Positions 33,709 through 42,758 are shown, counted from the first letter of the stretch. The stretch is 64,000 nucleotides of DNA from Ralstonia mannitolilytica (GCF_905397375.1 NZ_CAJPVG010000016.1:9958-73957); one strand, 5' to 3'. Numbers and translations: made by a program. Notes: generated from the letters alone by a model not told the origin.

Positions 33709-34689
33709 ATGCGCCTCCTGTTCATCGTCGATCCGCTGTCGACGTTCAAGATCTACAAGGATTCCACCTTCGCGATGATGCGCGAGGCGGCGGCACGCGG
33801 CTATGCCATATACACGTGCCTGCAGTCGCAGCTCACGCTGTCGGGCAACGTGGTGGAAACCGTCGCGACGCCCATCGCGCTGACCGGCAATGAAGACGAC
33901 GGGCACGACTGGTACCGCGCCGGCGATGCGCGCCTGCTGCCGCTCACCGGCTTTGACGCCGTGCTGATGCGCAAGGATCCGCCGTTCGACATGGAGTATG
34001 TCACCAGCACGTGGCTGCTGGAGATTGCCGAGCGGCAAGGCGCGCGCATCTTCAACAAGCCGCAGGCGATTCGCGACCATTCCGAAAAGCTCGCGATTGC
34101 GCAGTTCCGCGAGTTCACCGTGCCGACGATCGTCTCCCGCGACGCAAAGCGGCTGCGCGACTTCCACGCCGAGCAGGGCGATGTCATCTTCAAGCCGCTG
34201 GACGGGATGGGCGGCACGGGCATCTTCCGCGTGGGGCCGGACGGCATGAACCTCGGCGCCGTCATCGAGACGCTCACCCACAACGGCGCCCGCACGATCA
34301 TGGCGCAGCAGTACATCCCGGCCATCCGCGAGGGCGACAAGCGCATCCTGCTGATTGGCGGATCGCCCGTGCCGCATTCGCTGGCGCGCATTCCGATGGC
34401 GGGCGAAGTCCGCGGCAACCTCGCCGCCGGTGGCACGGGCAAGGCACAACCGCTGTCCGAGCGCGACCAAGTGATCGCCCATGCGCTTGCGCCGGTGCTG
34501 TGGCAGCGCGGCCTGTTGCTCGTCGGGCTGGATGTCATCGGAGACTATCTGACCGAGGTGAACGTCACGAGCCCGACGTGCTTTCAGGAAATTACGCAGC
34601 AGACGGGCTTCAACGTGGCGGGCATGTTCATCGACGCGCTGGAGCGCGCGGTCGGCAAGGCGAGCGGATTGGCGCGCAAGCCGGCCTGA
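33709..34689 (+). CDS. gshB: Glutathione synthetase
   Basis: Encodes 326 residues of the prokaryotic ATP-grasp glutathione synthetase family, which adds glycine to gamma-glutamylcysteine. Visible motifs are the N-terminal FIVDPLSTFKIYKDSTFAMM, the ATP-grasp loop KPLDGMGGTGIFRV, and the metal-binding LTEVNVTSPTCFQEI near the C-terminus. Length and order match the E. coli enzyme. It is translated just after gshA and is followed by the PTS genes on the same strand. Confidence 0.97.
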   Translation: MRLLFIVDPLSTFKIYKDSTFAMMREAAARGYAIYTCLQSQLTLSGNVVETVATPIALTGNEDDGHDWYRAGDARLLPLTGFDAVLMRKDPPFDMEYVTSTWLLEIAERQGARIFNKPQAIRDHSEKLAIAQFREFTVPTIVSRDAKRLRDFHAEQGDVIFKPLDGMGGTGIFRVGPDGMNLGAVIETLTHNGARTIMAQQYIPAIREGDKRILLIGGSPVPHSLARIPMAGEVRGNLAAGGTGKAQPLSERDQVIAHALAPVLWQRGLLLVGLDVIGDYLTEVNVTSPTCFQEITQQTGFNVAGMFIDALERAVGKASGLARKPA

Positions 34690-34763
34690 AATCGCTGGCG
34701 GGCCGCACGATCGGCTCGAGGGGCCCTGATACAATCGGATTCACACCGATTCGCATTTCCATC

Positions 34764-35219
34764 ATGGCAGGGATTCTGATCATCGCGCACGCGCCGTTGG
34801 CTAGCGCCTTGCGTGATTGCGCTGCACACGTCTATTGCGGCCAGCCCGAACGGCTGGGTGCGATCGACGTCCTGCCCGATGCCGAGCCGGCTGCCGTGCT
34901 GGCGCAGGCGCGCGAAAAGCTCGCCGAGCTCATCGAAGGCAACGGCGCGCTGGTGCTGACCGACATCTTCGGGGCGACGCCCGCCAACATCGCCTCGCGC
35001 CTGGCCGATCCGGGCCGCGTCCGCGTGCTGGCCGGCGTGAACCTGCCGATGCTCGTGCGCGCCATCTGCTACCGCTCCGAAAAACTCGAACAACTTGCCG
35101 CCAAGGCTCTGGCCGGCGGCGCGCAAGGCGTACTGCAGGTCGGCTCGACAGCCGTCCAGAACCAGGTTGCCAACCATCCGGACAAATATGCTGCAGAGGG
35201 ATATCACCATCATCAATAA
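34764..35219 (+). CDS. PTS mannose-type EIIA component (regulatory PTS)
   Basis: Encodes 151 residues of the EIIA(Man) fold. The phospho-accepting His is His9 in ILIIAHAPLAS, and TDIFGATPANIA is the second family motif. No EIIB, EIIC or EIID gene is nearby, so this protein probably belongs to a signalling chain rather than sugar uptake. Its C-terminus ends YHHHQ and overlaps the ptsH start by 32 bases, so translation is coupled. No clear ribosome site precedes the ATG. Confidence 0.9.
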   Translation: MAGILIIAHAPLASALRDCAAHVYCGQPERLGAIDVLPDAEPAAVLAQAREKLAELIEGNGALVLTDIFGATPANIASRLADPGRVRVLAGVNLPMLVRAICYRSEKLEQLAAKALAGGAQGVLQVGSTAVQNQVANHPDKYAAEGYHHHQ

Positions 35220-35457
35220 GCTGGGGCTGCACGCTCGCGCCTCCGCCAAGCTCACGCAGCTCGCCAGCAAGTTCGACAGTCAGATCAAGATGTCGCGCAA
35301 CGGCCGCCAGGTCGACGCCAAGAGCATCATGGGCGTGATGATGCTGGCCGCAGGCATCGGCTCCACCGTCACGCTGGAGATCGAGGGCCCCGACGAGCAA
35401 GCCGCCATGGACGGCCTCGTCGCCCTGATCAACGATCGCTTCGGCGAAGGCGAATAG
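35188..35457 (+). CDS. ptsH: Phosphocarrier protein HPr
   Basis: Encodes 89 residues. The phosphorylated His15 is in NKLGLHARASA, and Ser46 (AKSIMGVMML) is the HPr-kinase site. HPr passes phosphate from enzyme I to EIIA. The Ser46 box is intact, so regulation by an HPr kinase is possible, as in other betaproteobacteria. It overlaps the EIIA gene and lies 41 bases before ptsI. Confidence 0.96.
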   Translation: MLQRDITIINKLGLHARASAKLTQLASKFDSQIKMSRNGRQVDAKSIMGVMMLAAGIGSTVTLEIEGPDEQAAMDGLVALINDRFGEGE

Positions 35458-35498
35458 CCCGCCGGTCCAACTCCACGCCGCCATCCGGCCAGCGCTCT

Positions 35499-37250
35499 AT
35501 GCCCTTTACCCTGCACGGCATCCCGGTCTCGCGCGGCATCGCCATCGGCCGTGCCCACATGCTGGCGCGTGCGGCGCTGGACGTGTCGCACTACCTTGTC
35601 GATGAAGACAAGCTCGACGCAGAGGTCGAGCGCCTGCGCAGTGCCCGCGCGACGGTGCGCGCCGAACTGATCGCGCTCAAGCGCGACCTGCCCGCCGATG
35701 CGCCCGAAGAGATGGGCGCCTTCCTCGACGTGCACGCGATGATCCTGGATGACGCGCTGCTCTCCCAGGTGCCGGAGACGCTGATCCGCCAGCGCCGCTA
35801 CAACGCCGAGTGGGCGCTCACCACACAGCTCGAAGAGTTGATCCGCCAGTTTGGTGAAATCGAAGACGAGTACCTGCGCGAGCGCAAGGCCGACATCGAG
35901 CAGGTCGTCGAGCGGATTCTCAAGGTGTTGGCCGGTGCGCCCGCGCTGGCGCCGGCGCCGGTGGCAGCCGGCTGCGATCCGGATGCCGGCATGATCGTCG
36001 TCGCGCATGACATTGCGCCGGCCGATATGCTGCAGTTTCGCGGCCAGACCTTCGCGGGCTTTGTCACCGATCTCGGCGGACGTACGTCGCACACGGCCAT
36101 CGTCGCCCGCAGCCTTGACATCCCCGCGGCCGTCGGCGTGCACAACGCGAGCACGCTGATCCGGCAGGACGACATCGTCGTCATCGACGGCGACAACGGC
36201 ATCGTCATCGTCGATCCGAACGCCTCCATCCTCGAGGAGTACCGGCACCGCCGCAGCGAAGGCGAGCTGCAGAAGAAGCGCCTGGAGCGCCTGCGCCACA
36301 CGCCCACCGTCACGCTCGACGGCACGCAGATCGACCTGCTGGCCAATATCGAGATGCCCGAAGATGCCGCCGCGGCCGTGAAGGCGGGTGCCGTCGGCGT
36401 CGGGCTGTTCCGCTCCGAATTCCTCTTCATGAACCGCCGCGGCGCGCTGCCCGACGAGGAAGAGCAGTTCCTCGCGTACCGCACGGCGGTCGAATCGATG
36501 AAGGGTTTGCCTGTCACGATCCGCACGATCGACATTGGCGCCGACAAGCCGCTGGACATCCGCGACGACCTGTTCGAGACGGCGCCCAACCCCGCGTTGG
36601 GTTTGCGCGCGATCCGGTGGTCGCTGTCGGAGCCGGCGATGTTCCTCACGCAGTTGCGCGCGCTGTTGCGTGCCTCGGCGTTCGGGCCGGTGAAGATTCT
36701 CGTGCCGATGCTCGCGCACGCCCGCGAGATCGACCAGACGCTGGAGCTCCTGGCGCGCGCGAAGGCCTCGCTCGACGCCGAGGGCCTCGCCTACGATCCG
36801 ACCGTCAAGGTTGGCGCCATGATTGAAATTCCGGCGGCGGTGCTGATCCTGCCGGTGTTCCTGCGGCGCATGGATTTCCTCTCGATCGGCACGAACGATC
36901 TGATCCAGTACACGCTCGCCATCGATCGCGCCGACAACGCGGTCGCGCATCTGTATGACCCGCTGCACCCCGCCGTGCTGCAGCTGATCGCGCGCACGAT
37001 CCGCGAAGGGCATCAGGCCGGCAAGCCCGTATCGGTGTGCGGCGAGATGGCCGGCGATGCCGCCATGACGCGCCTGCTGCTCGGCATGGGGCTCACCGAG
37101 TTTTCGATGCATCCGTCGCAGCTCCTGAGCGTCAAGCAGCAGATCCTGCGCGCCGACCGCCCGCGACTCATGCGCGAGGTCGACCGCCTGCTGTGCACGT
37201 GCGAACCCGCCGAAATCCAAGACGCGCTGGGCGCCCTGGCGCGGGCCTGA
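35499..37250 (+). CDS. ptsI: PTS enzyme I (phosphoenolpyruvate-protein phosphotransferase)
   Basis: Encodes 583 residues, normal length. The swivel-domain active His is in LGGRTSHTAIVARS. The PEP-binding barrel has GVGLFRSEFLFMNR, IRTIDIGADKP and SIGTNDLIQYTLAIDR, and the catalytic Cys in KPVSVCGEMAGD. Enzyme I loads HPr with phosphate from PEP. With EIIA and HPr it forms a three-gene PTS lacking any sugar permease, which fits a regulatory role linked to carbon and energy state. Confidence 0.97.
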   Translation: MPFTLHGIPVSRGIAIGRAHMLARAALDVSHYLVDEDKLDAEVERLRSARATVRAELIALKRDLPADAPEEMGAFLDVHAMILDDALLSQVPETLIRQRRYNAEWALTTQLEELIRQFGEIEDEYLRERKADIEQVVERILKVLAGAPALAPAPVAAGCDPDAGMIVVAHDIAPADMLQFRGQTFAGFVTDLGGRTSHTAIVARSLDIPAAVGVHNASTLIRQDDIVVIDGDNGIVIVDPNASILEEYRHRRSEGELQKKRLERLRHTPTVTLDGTQIDLLANIEMPEDAAAAVKAGAVGVGLFRSEFLFMNRRGALPDEEEQFLAYRTAVESMKGLPVTIRTIDIGADKPLDIRDDLFETAPNPALGLRAIRWSLSEPAMFLTQLRALLRASAFGPVKILVPMLAHAREIDQTLELLARAKASLDAEGLAYDPTVKVGAMIEIPAAVLILPVFLRRMDFLSIGTNDLIQYTLAIDRADNAVAHLYDPLHPAVLQLIARTIREGHQAGKPVSVCGEMAGDAAMTRLLLGMGLTEFSMHPSQLLSVKQQILRADRPRLMREVDRLLCTCEPAEIQDALGALARA

Positions 37251-37398
37251 ACGGCCAGGGCCAGCGGCGGCGGCCGTTGTGCCGCCGCATCGCCTGTCCT
37301 GCGGTCATTGTTCCCTAAGTGATTGAAATTCCACGTCTTTCATCGAAAAGACGGCTTGCGCGCACCCCCAAGACCCCGCCTGCCGAATGGGGTCGAAC

Positions 37399-37417
37399 AA
37401 GAATTGTTCTCATTACC
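37399..37417. promoter_or_regulatory. Fur-box candidate upstream of bfd
   Basis: Read on the minus strand, GGTAATGAGAACAATTCTT matches 13 of 19 positions of the Fur consensus GATAATGATAATCATTATC. It lies 54 bases upstream of bfd, a gene classically repressed by Fe-Fur. Confidence 0.6.
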
Positions 37418-37470
37418 ATTCTCTGTTATTCTGGCCTGACAGCGCGTTGTGAGCGCTGCGGAGGAGCCCC

Positions 37471-37746
37471 GTGTACGTCTGCATCTGCAACCAAGTGACC
37501 GACCGCGAAATCCATGGCGCCGCCCGTCTGGGCGTATCGACCCTGGACGAACTCGCCGAGACGCTCGGCGTGGGCACGTGCTGCGGACAATGCCGGGACT
37601 GCGCCAAGCAGGTGCTCGCCGAAGCGGTGAGCTGCATCCCCGTCGATCAGGTGTTGGGCCGTGCCAGCACGCATGCCATAATCGAGCGTCGCGACGAGCC
37701 CGTCGCCAATGACCAGGCCATTGCGGCCAAGGCGTTGGCTGCCTGA
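37471..37746 (+). CDS. bfd: Bacterioferritin-associated ferredoxin
   Basis: Encodes 91 residues. The four cluster cysteines are in YVCICNQVTDREI (C-x-C) and GTCCGQCRDCAKQ. Bfd donates electrons to bacterioferritin to release stored iron. GGAGGAG lies just before the GTG start. The C-terminal 25 residues extend beyond the core domain and are variable in the family. bfr follows in the same direction, and a Fur-box candidate precedes it, so release and storage are controlled together. Confidence 0.93.
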   Translation: MYVCICNQVTDREIHGAARLGVSTLDELAETLGVGTCCGQCRDCAKQVLAEAVSCIPVDQVLGRASTHAIIERRDEPVANDQAIAAKALAA

Positions 37747-37880
37747 TCCCTTGCCTTTTTACCGCCGCGAACTGCCGCCCGGGCCTGAGCCTCGGCGGCA
37801 TTTGTTGCTTGCTGGATCAGAACGCGGGCTCGTCTTGAACGGACGCCGGCGCGCGTCCCTCACCAGCAGGAGCCCCGAGA

Positions 37881-38360
37881 ATGAAAGGCGATAAGAAGGT
37901 CATCCAATATCTGAACGCCCAGCTCAAGAATGAGCTGACCGCAATCAACCAGTACTTCCTCCACGCGCGCATGTATGGCCACTGGGGGCTCAAGCGCATC
38001 GGGGACCACGAATACAAGGAATCGATCGGCGAGATGAAGCATGCCGACCGCCTGATCGAGCGCATCCTGATGCTCGACGGCCTGCCCAACCTGCAGGACC
38101 TCGGCAAGATCTTCATCGGCCAGGACACGAAGGAAATCATCGAGTGCGACCTGAAGCTCGAGCGTGCCGCGCACGGCACGGTGGTCGAAGGCATCGCCTA
38201 CTGCGAATCGGTCAAGGATTACGTCAGCCGCGAGATCCTGGTCGACATCCTGGACGACACGGAGGAGCACATCGACTGGCTCGAAACGCAGCTGGAGCTG
38301 ATCGACAAGGTTGGCATTCAGAACTATCTGCAATCGCAGATGGAGCCCGAGGGCGAGTAA
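37881..38360 (+). CDS. bfr: Bacterioferritin
   Basis: Encodes 159 residues. The protein forms a 24-mer iron-storage shell with haem between subunits. The haem ligand Met52 is in GEMKHADRLIERI, and ferroxidase ligands are visible as Glu18 (NELTAINQYF), Glu51/His54, Glu94 and Glu127/His130 (DDTEEHIDWLE). Length is standard. It lies 134 bases downstream of bfd and ends at a strong bidirectional terminator. Confidence 0.97.
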   Translation: MKGDKKVIQYLNAQLKNELTAINQYFLHARMYGHWGLKRIGDHEYKESIGEMKHADRLIERILMLDGLPNLQDLGKIFIGQDTKEIIECDLKLERAAHGTVVEGIAYCESVKDYVSREILVDILDDTEEHIDWLETQLELIDKVGIQNYLQSQMEPEGE

Positions 38361-38381
38361 GACTCGACGGACGGCGAAAAG

Positions 38382-38407
38382 AAGGAGGCCTCAGCCTCCT
38401 TTTTTTA
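38382..38407. terminator. Terminator between bfr and the MoeB/ThiF gene
   Basis: AAGGAGGC (38382-38389), loop CTCA, GCCTCCTT (38394-38401), then a T-run; the facing A-rich side suits the convergent gene less well. Confidence 0.85.
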
Positions 38408-38425
38408 TTGCGCGTGCTCGGCGCA

Positions 38426-39175
38426 TCAGTGCGCGTCGCCGCAGACCGGACACGACGACTGCCGCCCGATGCGCATCGTCGTCCATTCCATCGATAGACC
38501 GTCGAGCATCAGCAGACGGCCAGCAAGCGAACGGCCGATGCCGGCGACGAGCTTGAGCGCCTCGGCCGCCTGCACCGTGCCCACCATCCCGACCAGCGGC
38601 GAGAACACGCCCATCGTCGCGCACGCCACCTCGGGTGCCGGCTCGTCGGGCGGGAACAGGCAGGCGTAGCACGGTCCGCCTGCGCGGCTGTCGAAGACGC
38701 TGATCTGCCCGTCGAAGCGGATGGCGGCTCCCGACACAAGCGGCACGCCTGCCCGTACGCAAGCGAGGTTGGCGGCCTGGCGCGTGGCAAAGTTGTCCGA
38801 ACAGTCCAGCACCACGCTGACGCCGCCGAGAAGCGCGCCGATGGCATCCGCATCGAGCCGGCGCTGCACGGCATTCACGCGCACGTCCGGGTTCAGCCGC
38901 GCGATGGCTGCCTGCGCCGACGCCACCTTGGGCTGCCCGACCGACTCGGTGGTGTGCAGGATCTGGCGCTGCAGATTGGTCAGGTCGACCGTGTCGTCGT
39001 CGACGATGGTCAGCGTTCCAACCCCGGCCGCCGCCAGGTAGGGCAGGGCTGCGGCGCCGAGCCCGCCCGCCCCGATGACCAGCGCGTGCGCCTGCAGCAG
39101 GCGCGTTTGCCCTTCGATGCCGATTTCGTCGAGCAGGATATGGCGCGAATAGCGCAGCAGTTGATCGTCGTTCAT
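38426..39175 (-). CDS. moeB: MoeB/ThiF-family adenylyltransferase
   Basis: Encodes 249 residues of the E1-like HesA/MoeB/ThiF family, which adenylates the C-terminal Gly of a ubiquitin-like sulfur carrier (MoaD or ThiS). Seen are the nucleotide loop VIGAGGLGAAALPYLAAAG, the Arg/Asn motif DLTNLQRQILH, and the zinc pairs CYAC and CPVC. With no moa or thi gene nearby, MoeB and ThiF cannot be separated; MoeB is the usual annotation in this context. The gene follows ctpA with a terminator between. Confidence 0.88.
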   Translation of the reverse strand: MNDDQLLRYSRHILLDEIGIEGQTRLLQAHALVIGAGGLGAAALPYLAAAGVGTLTIVDDDTVDLTNLQRQILHTTESVGQPKVASAQAAIARLNPDVRVNAVQRRLDADAIGALLGGVSVVLDCSDNFATRQAANLACVRAGVPLVSGAAIRFDGQISVFDSRAGGPCYACLFPPDEPAPEVACATMGVFSPLVGMVGTVQAAEALKLVAGIGRSLAGRLLMLDGLSMEWTTMRIGRQSSCPVCGDAH

Positions 39176-39185
39176 GGCGGTGCAA

Positions 39186-39211
39186 TGAAAAAGGCCGTGC
39201 AGTGCACGGCC
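39186..39211 (-). terminator. Intrinsic terminator of ctpA
   Basis: GGCCGTGCA (39193-39201) and TGCACGGCC (39203-39211) form a nine-base stem; on the minus strand a TTTTT run follows. It lies in the 69-base gap between ctpA and moeB. Confidence 0.75.
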
Positions 39212-39244
39212 TCGTAAGTTTGCCAGTGTTCGCCGGGTTGCGTG

Positions 39245-40861
39245 TCAGCGGGCGCCGGTGGGTTCCGGGGCCGGCTGCACGCTGCTTGCCGGGCCGCTGG
39301 GCTTGGGCGCAGCCGGCTCGGAAGCCGGCGCCGCCTTGCCCTTGGGCAGCTTGGCGGGCTGGCTCGATTCCTTGGCGGCCGGCGATTTCACGGCCTTGTC
39401 CGGCACGGTCGCGGCTGCGCTTTCCAGCACCGACTTCGAACGCTTGACCGGCTGGCCCTTCAGGTCGGCAATGGCCTGCTGCAGCATGAAGTCGTCGGCC
39501 GAGCCGAACTCGATCGGCTTCTTGTTGCGTTCCTTCTCGCGCTGCTCCGGCGTCTTCTTGGCGTTTTCTTCTTCCAGGCGGCGCAGCTCTTCGACGCGGC
39601 GCTTTTCGCGCTCCGTCATCTCCGCTTCTTCCGACTCTTGCTTGTTGTGCAGGTGGCGCTCGGTATCGATCTCGCGGGTGATGAGCGCGTCGTCCGGATC
39701 GCCTTCCGGATTCTGGTCGACCGGGATATCCGGGCGGATGCCCTTTGCCTGGATCGACTTGCCCGATGGCGTGTAGTAGTACGCGATGGTCAGCTTGATG
39801 CCGGTGTCGTTCGACAGCGGGCGCACCGTCTGCACCGAGCCCTTGCCGAAGGTCGTCTTGCCCATCGTCTTGGCGCGGTGGTGATCCTGCAGCGCGCCGG
39901 CCACGATTTCCGAAGCGGAGGCCGTGTACGCGTTGGTCAGCACGATGATCGGCACGGTCTTGAACTCGGGGTCCAGGTTGGCGAGCGGATCGGAATCGAA
40001 GTTGCTCAGGCGGTAGTTGGCGAACGTCGTCTTGTACGTGCGCTTCGCGTCCGGCACCTGGCCGTTCGTCGAGACCACCGTCACGTCCGGCGGCAGGAAC
40101 GCGGCCGACACACCCACAGCGGCCTGCAGCACACCGCCGCCGTTGTTGCGCAGATCCAGGATCAGGCCCTTGAGGTGGCCGTCCTGCTTGGCCAGGTCGT
40201 TCAGCTTCTTGGCCAGGTCCGGCACGGTGCGTTCCTGGAAGCTCGTGATGCGCACCCAGGCAATGCCGTCGCCGAGCAGCTTGGCCTTGACCGACTGCAC
40301 CTGAATTTCAGCGCGGGTGATGGTGAGCGGGAACGTGCGCTCTTCCTTCTTGCGGTAGATGGTCAGCGTGACCTTGGTGCCCGGCGCGCCGCGCATGCGC
40401 TTGACGGCTTGCTCGAGCGGCATGCCGCGCACCGGCTTGTCGTCGATGCGGGTGATCAGGTCGCCCGGCTGCACGCCGGCGCGGAAGGCCGGGGTGTCTT
40501 CGATCGGGTTGATGACCTTGACAAGACCTTCCTCCTGCGAGATCTCGATGCCCAGGCCGGCAAAGCGTCCCTGGGTGCCCTCCTGCAGCTCCTGGAAGTC
40601 CTTCTTGTCGAGGTAGGCCGAATGGGGGTCGAGGCTGGCGACCATGCCCTTGATGGCTTCGGTCAGCAGCTTGTCGTCGTCCACCGGCTCGACATACTCG
40701 CGCTTGATCTGGCCAAAGATGTCGGCCATGAGCCTGAGCTTCTCCAGCGGAAGCGGCCCGACCGTCGCATTCTGCGCGGTGGCGGAGAGCTGAAGCGTCG
40801 CCAGTACCCCGGTAACGAGGCCGATGGCGATCAAGCTGATGTTCTTGAGCGAAGTTCGCAT
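39245..40861 (-). CDS. ctpA: C-terminal processing serine protease (S41)
   Basis: Encodes 538 residues. A signal/anchor segment (ISLIAIGLVTGVLATLQLSA) precedes the periplasmic enzyme. A PDZ domain (LGIEISQEEGLVKVINPIEDTPA) and the S41 core follow, with the catalytic Ser in YTASASEIVAGAL and the Lys in AKTMGKTTFGKGSVQ. The last 130 residues are a Lys/Glu- and Ala/Pro-rich tail. The start is the ATG directly before the anchor; 19 more in-frame codons are unlikely. CtpA/Prc proteases trim or degrade cell-wall and membrane-associated proteins. Confidence 0.95.
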   Translation of the reverse strand: MRTSLKNISLIAIGLVTGVLATLQLSATAQNATVGPLPLEKLRLMADIFGQIKREYVEPVDDDKLLTEAIKGMVASLDPHSAYLDKKDFQELQEGTQGRFAGLGIEISQEEGLVKVINPIEDTPAFRAGVQPGDLITRIDDKPVRGMPLEQAVKRMRGAPGTKVTLTIYRKKEERTFPLTITRAEIQVQSVKAKLLGDGIAWVRITSFQERTVPDLAKKLNDLAKQDGHLKGLILDLRNNGGGVLQAAVGVSAAFLPPDVTVVSTNGQVPDAKRTYKTTFANYRLSNFDSDPLANLDPEFKTVPIIVLTNAYTASASEIVAGALQDHHRAKTMGKTTFGKGSVQTVRPLSNDTGIKLTIAYYYTPSGKSIQAKGIRPDIPVDQNPEGDPDDALITREIDTERHLHNKQESEEAEMTEREKRRVEELRRLEEENAKKTPEQREKERNKKPIEFGSADDFMLQQAIADLKGQPVKRSKSVLESAAATVPDKAVKSPAAKESSQPAKLPKGKAAPASEPAAPKPSGPASSVQPAPEPTGAR

Positions 40862-40979
40862 GTGTCGGGAGCGGACGGTGGGACGGTAGATAAACATGAC
40901 CCGGGACGGCTTGCGCACATCCCGGGTGTCAGGCTTTGACAGTATAAAGGCGTTGAGGTGCCGCAGCGCCCGTTACGGA

Positions 40980-41726
40980 TTATTTGGACTTGCCCTGGCT
41001 GGCCACCGCCGCGAGCGACGCGGCAATTGCTTCCTGGTCGCCCAGGTAGTAATGGCGGATCGGCTTGAGGTTGGCGTCCAGCTCATACACCAGCGGCGTG
41101 CCGTTGGGGATGTTCAGGCCGACGATGTCGGCGTCGGAAATGCCGTCGAGGTACTTCACCAGCGCGCGGATGCTGTTGCCATGCGCTGCAATGACGACAC
41201 GCTTGCCGCTCCGGATGGCCGGCGCAATCGACTCTTCCCACAGCGGCAGCACGCGCGCCACGGTGTCTTTCAGGCATTCGGTCAGGGGCACCTGCTCGCG
41301 CGTGAGGCCGGCATAGCGCGGGTTGCCGAAGGCGTCGTTCTCGGCCCCGGGCTCGAGGGCGGGCGGCGGCGTGTCGTAGCTGCGGCGCCAGATCAATACC
41401 TGCTCGTCGCCGAACTTGGCGGCCGTCTCCGCCTTGTTCAGGCCCGACAGCGCGCCGTAGTGGCGTTCGTTCAGGCGCCATTCGTTGCGGGTCGGGATCC
41501 ACATCAGATCCATTTCGTCCTGCACATGCCAAAGCGTGCGTATCGCGCGCTTGAGCACCGAGGTGTAGGCGAGGTCGAAGGTGAAGCCGGCTTCGCGCAG
41601 CAGTTTGCCGCCTTGGCGGGCCTGGGCGACGCCCGTATCGGTGAGGTCGACGTCGACCCAGCCGGTGAAGCGGTTCTCGAGATTCCACGTCGATTCGCCG
41701 TGGCGGATGAGGACGAGCTTGTGCAT
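40980..41726 (-). CDS. gpmA: 2,3-bisphosphoglycerate-dependent phosphoglycerate mutase
   Basis: Encodes 248 residues. It interconverts 3- and 2-phosphoglycerate in glycolysis and gluconeogenesis. The phosphohistidine motif LIRHGESTWN and the second His in VVIAAHGNSIRALVKYL are present, along with LNERHYGALSGLNK. The start at MHKLVLIRHG matches the family; an ATG three codons earlier is possible. It is divergent from the rhodanese gene. Confidence 0.96.
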   Translation of the reverse strand: MHKLVLIRHGESTWNLENRFTGWVDVDLTDTGVAQARQGGKLLREAGFTFDLAYTSVLKRAIRTLWHVQDEMDLMWIPTRNEWRLNERHYGALSGLNKAETAAKFGDEQVLIWRRSYDTPPPALEPGAENDAFGNPRYAGLTREQVPLTECLKDTVARVLPLWEESIAPAIRSGKRVVIAAHGNSIRALVKYLDGISDADIVGLNIPNGTPLVYELDANLKPIRHYYLGDQEAIAASLAAVASQGKSK

Positions 41727-41891
41727 GACTGCCATGATGAGAAGTGAGAAAACCTGCGCGCGCGGCCTGCGGCGATCTGTCGACGCCTTGACGTGCGACC
41801 GCTGAAACCGGCTATTTTATAATGCCGCCGGCATTGGCTCTCCGAACCGTTCGGACGAGGCCCGACCGACCCATCCCAGGAAACCGATACC

Positions 41892-42314
41892 GTGAAGTTT
41901 TTCGCCGATTACAACAACCTCGCCCTGCTTGCCATCGCCATCGTTTCGGGCGGGCTGCTGGTCTGGTCGTCCGTCCAGCGCCGCATTGCCGGCGGGGGCG
42001 GCGCCAAGGTCAGTGCCTCGACGGCCACGCAGCTCATCAACCGCCGCAACGCCGTGGTGGTTGACGTGCGCGAGAGCAGCGAGTACGCCGCCGGCCATCT
42101 CCCGCAAGCCAAGCATGCGCCGCTTGGCGAACTCGAAGGCAAGGCGGCCGGCCTTGCAAAGAACAAAGAGACCCCCATCATCCTCGTATGCCAGACCGGC
42201 CAGCGCGCCGGGCGGGCGCAAGCAGTGTTGAAGCAGGCCGGTTACAGTGAGGTCTATTCGCTCGAGGGCGGATTGGCCGCCTGGCAGCAGGCAGGCCTTC
42301 CGGTCGTGAAGTAA
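41892..42314 (+). CDS. Membrane-anchored rhodanese-like sulfurtransferase
   Basis: Encodes 140 residues. One N-terminal membrane helix (LALLAIAIVSGGLLVWSSV) precedes a single rhodanese domain with the active-site Cys loop CQTGQRAGRA. The domain probably faces the cytoplasm, although topology cannot be fixed from sequence. It carries persulfide sulfur. The GTG start is preceded by CAGGAAACC. It is followed at 25 bases by grxC and then by secB, the same order as the yibN-grxC-secB-gpsA cluster of E. coli. Confidence 0.92.
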   Translation: MKFFADYNNLALLAIAIVSGGLLVWSSVQRRIAGGGGAKVSASTATQLINRRNAVVVDVRESSEYAAGHLPQAKHAPLGELEGKAAGLAKNKETPIILVCQTGQRAGRAQAVLKQAGYSEVYSLEGGLAAWQQAGLPVVK

Positions 42315-42339
42315 CGAAAAGACAACGAGGTTTGATGTT

Positions 42340-42597
42340 ATGGCGCACGTGGTCATGTACAGCACCACCGTCTGCCCCTATTGCGTGGCAGCGGAACGAC
42401 TCCTGAAGCAGCGCGGCGTCGAGCAGATCGAAAAGATCCTGATCGACCGCGAACCCGGCAAGCGCGAAGAGATGATGGCGCGCACGAACCGCCGCACCGT
42501 GCCGCAGATCTACATCGACGATCGACACATCGGCGGCTTTGATGATCTGTCCGCGCTGGACCGCGAAGGCGGCCTGGTGCCGCTGCTGGCCGCCTGA
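42340..42597 (+). CDS. grxC: Glutaredoxin 3
   Basis: Encodes 85 residues, a dithiol glutaredoxin with active site CPYC (TTVCPYCVAAE), the cis-Pro region RRTVPQIYID and the glutathione-binding GGFDDLSAL. It reduces disulfides with glutathione in the cytoplasm. It belongs to the rhodanese-grxC-secB-gpsA neighbourhood conserved with enterics. A terminator follows. Confidence 0.97.
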   Translation: MAHVVMYSTTVCPYCVAAERLLKQRGVEQIEKILIDREPGKREEMMARTNRRTVPQIYIDDRHIGGFDDLSALDREGGLVPLLAA

Positions 42598-42622
42598 CTT
42601 GGCGACGCGCTCGCCACACAGA

Positions 42623-42653
42623 ACGCCCGGCCTTGACCGGGCGTTGTATTTTT
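42623..42653 (+). terminator. Terminator after grxC
   Basis: ACGCCCGG (42623-42630), six-base loop, CCGGGCGT (42637-42644), then TGTATTTTT. Confidence 0.75.
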
Positions 42654-42758
42654 AGGTGTCCTCGCAATGGCCTGCACCATTGCCTCATGTACCATACGCG
42701 TCTTGCACGGCGGACGCGTTCCGCCAAGCACTGACCACATCCATTTTGAAGGCGAGTC

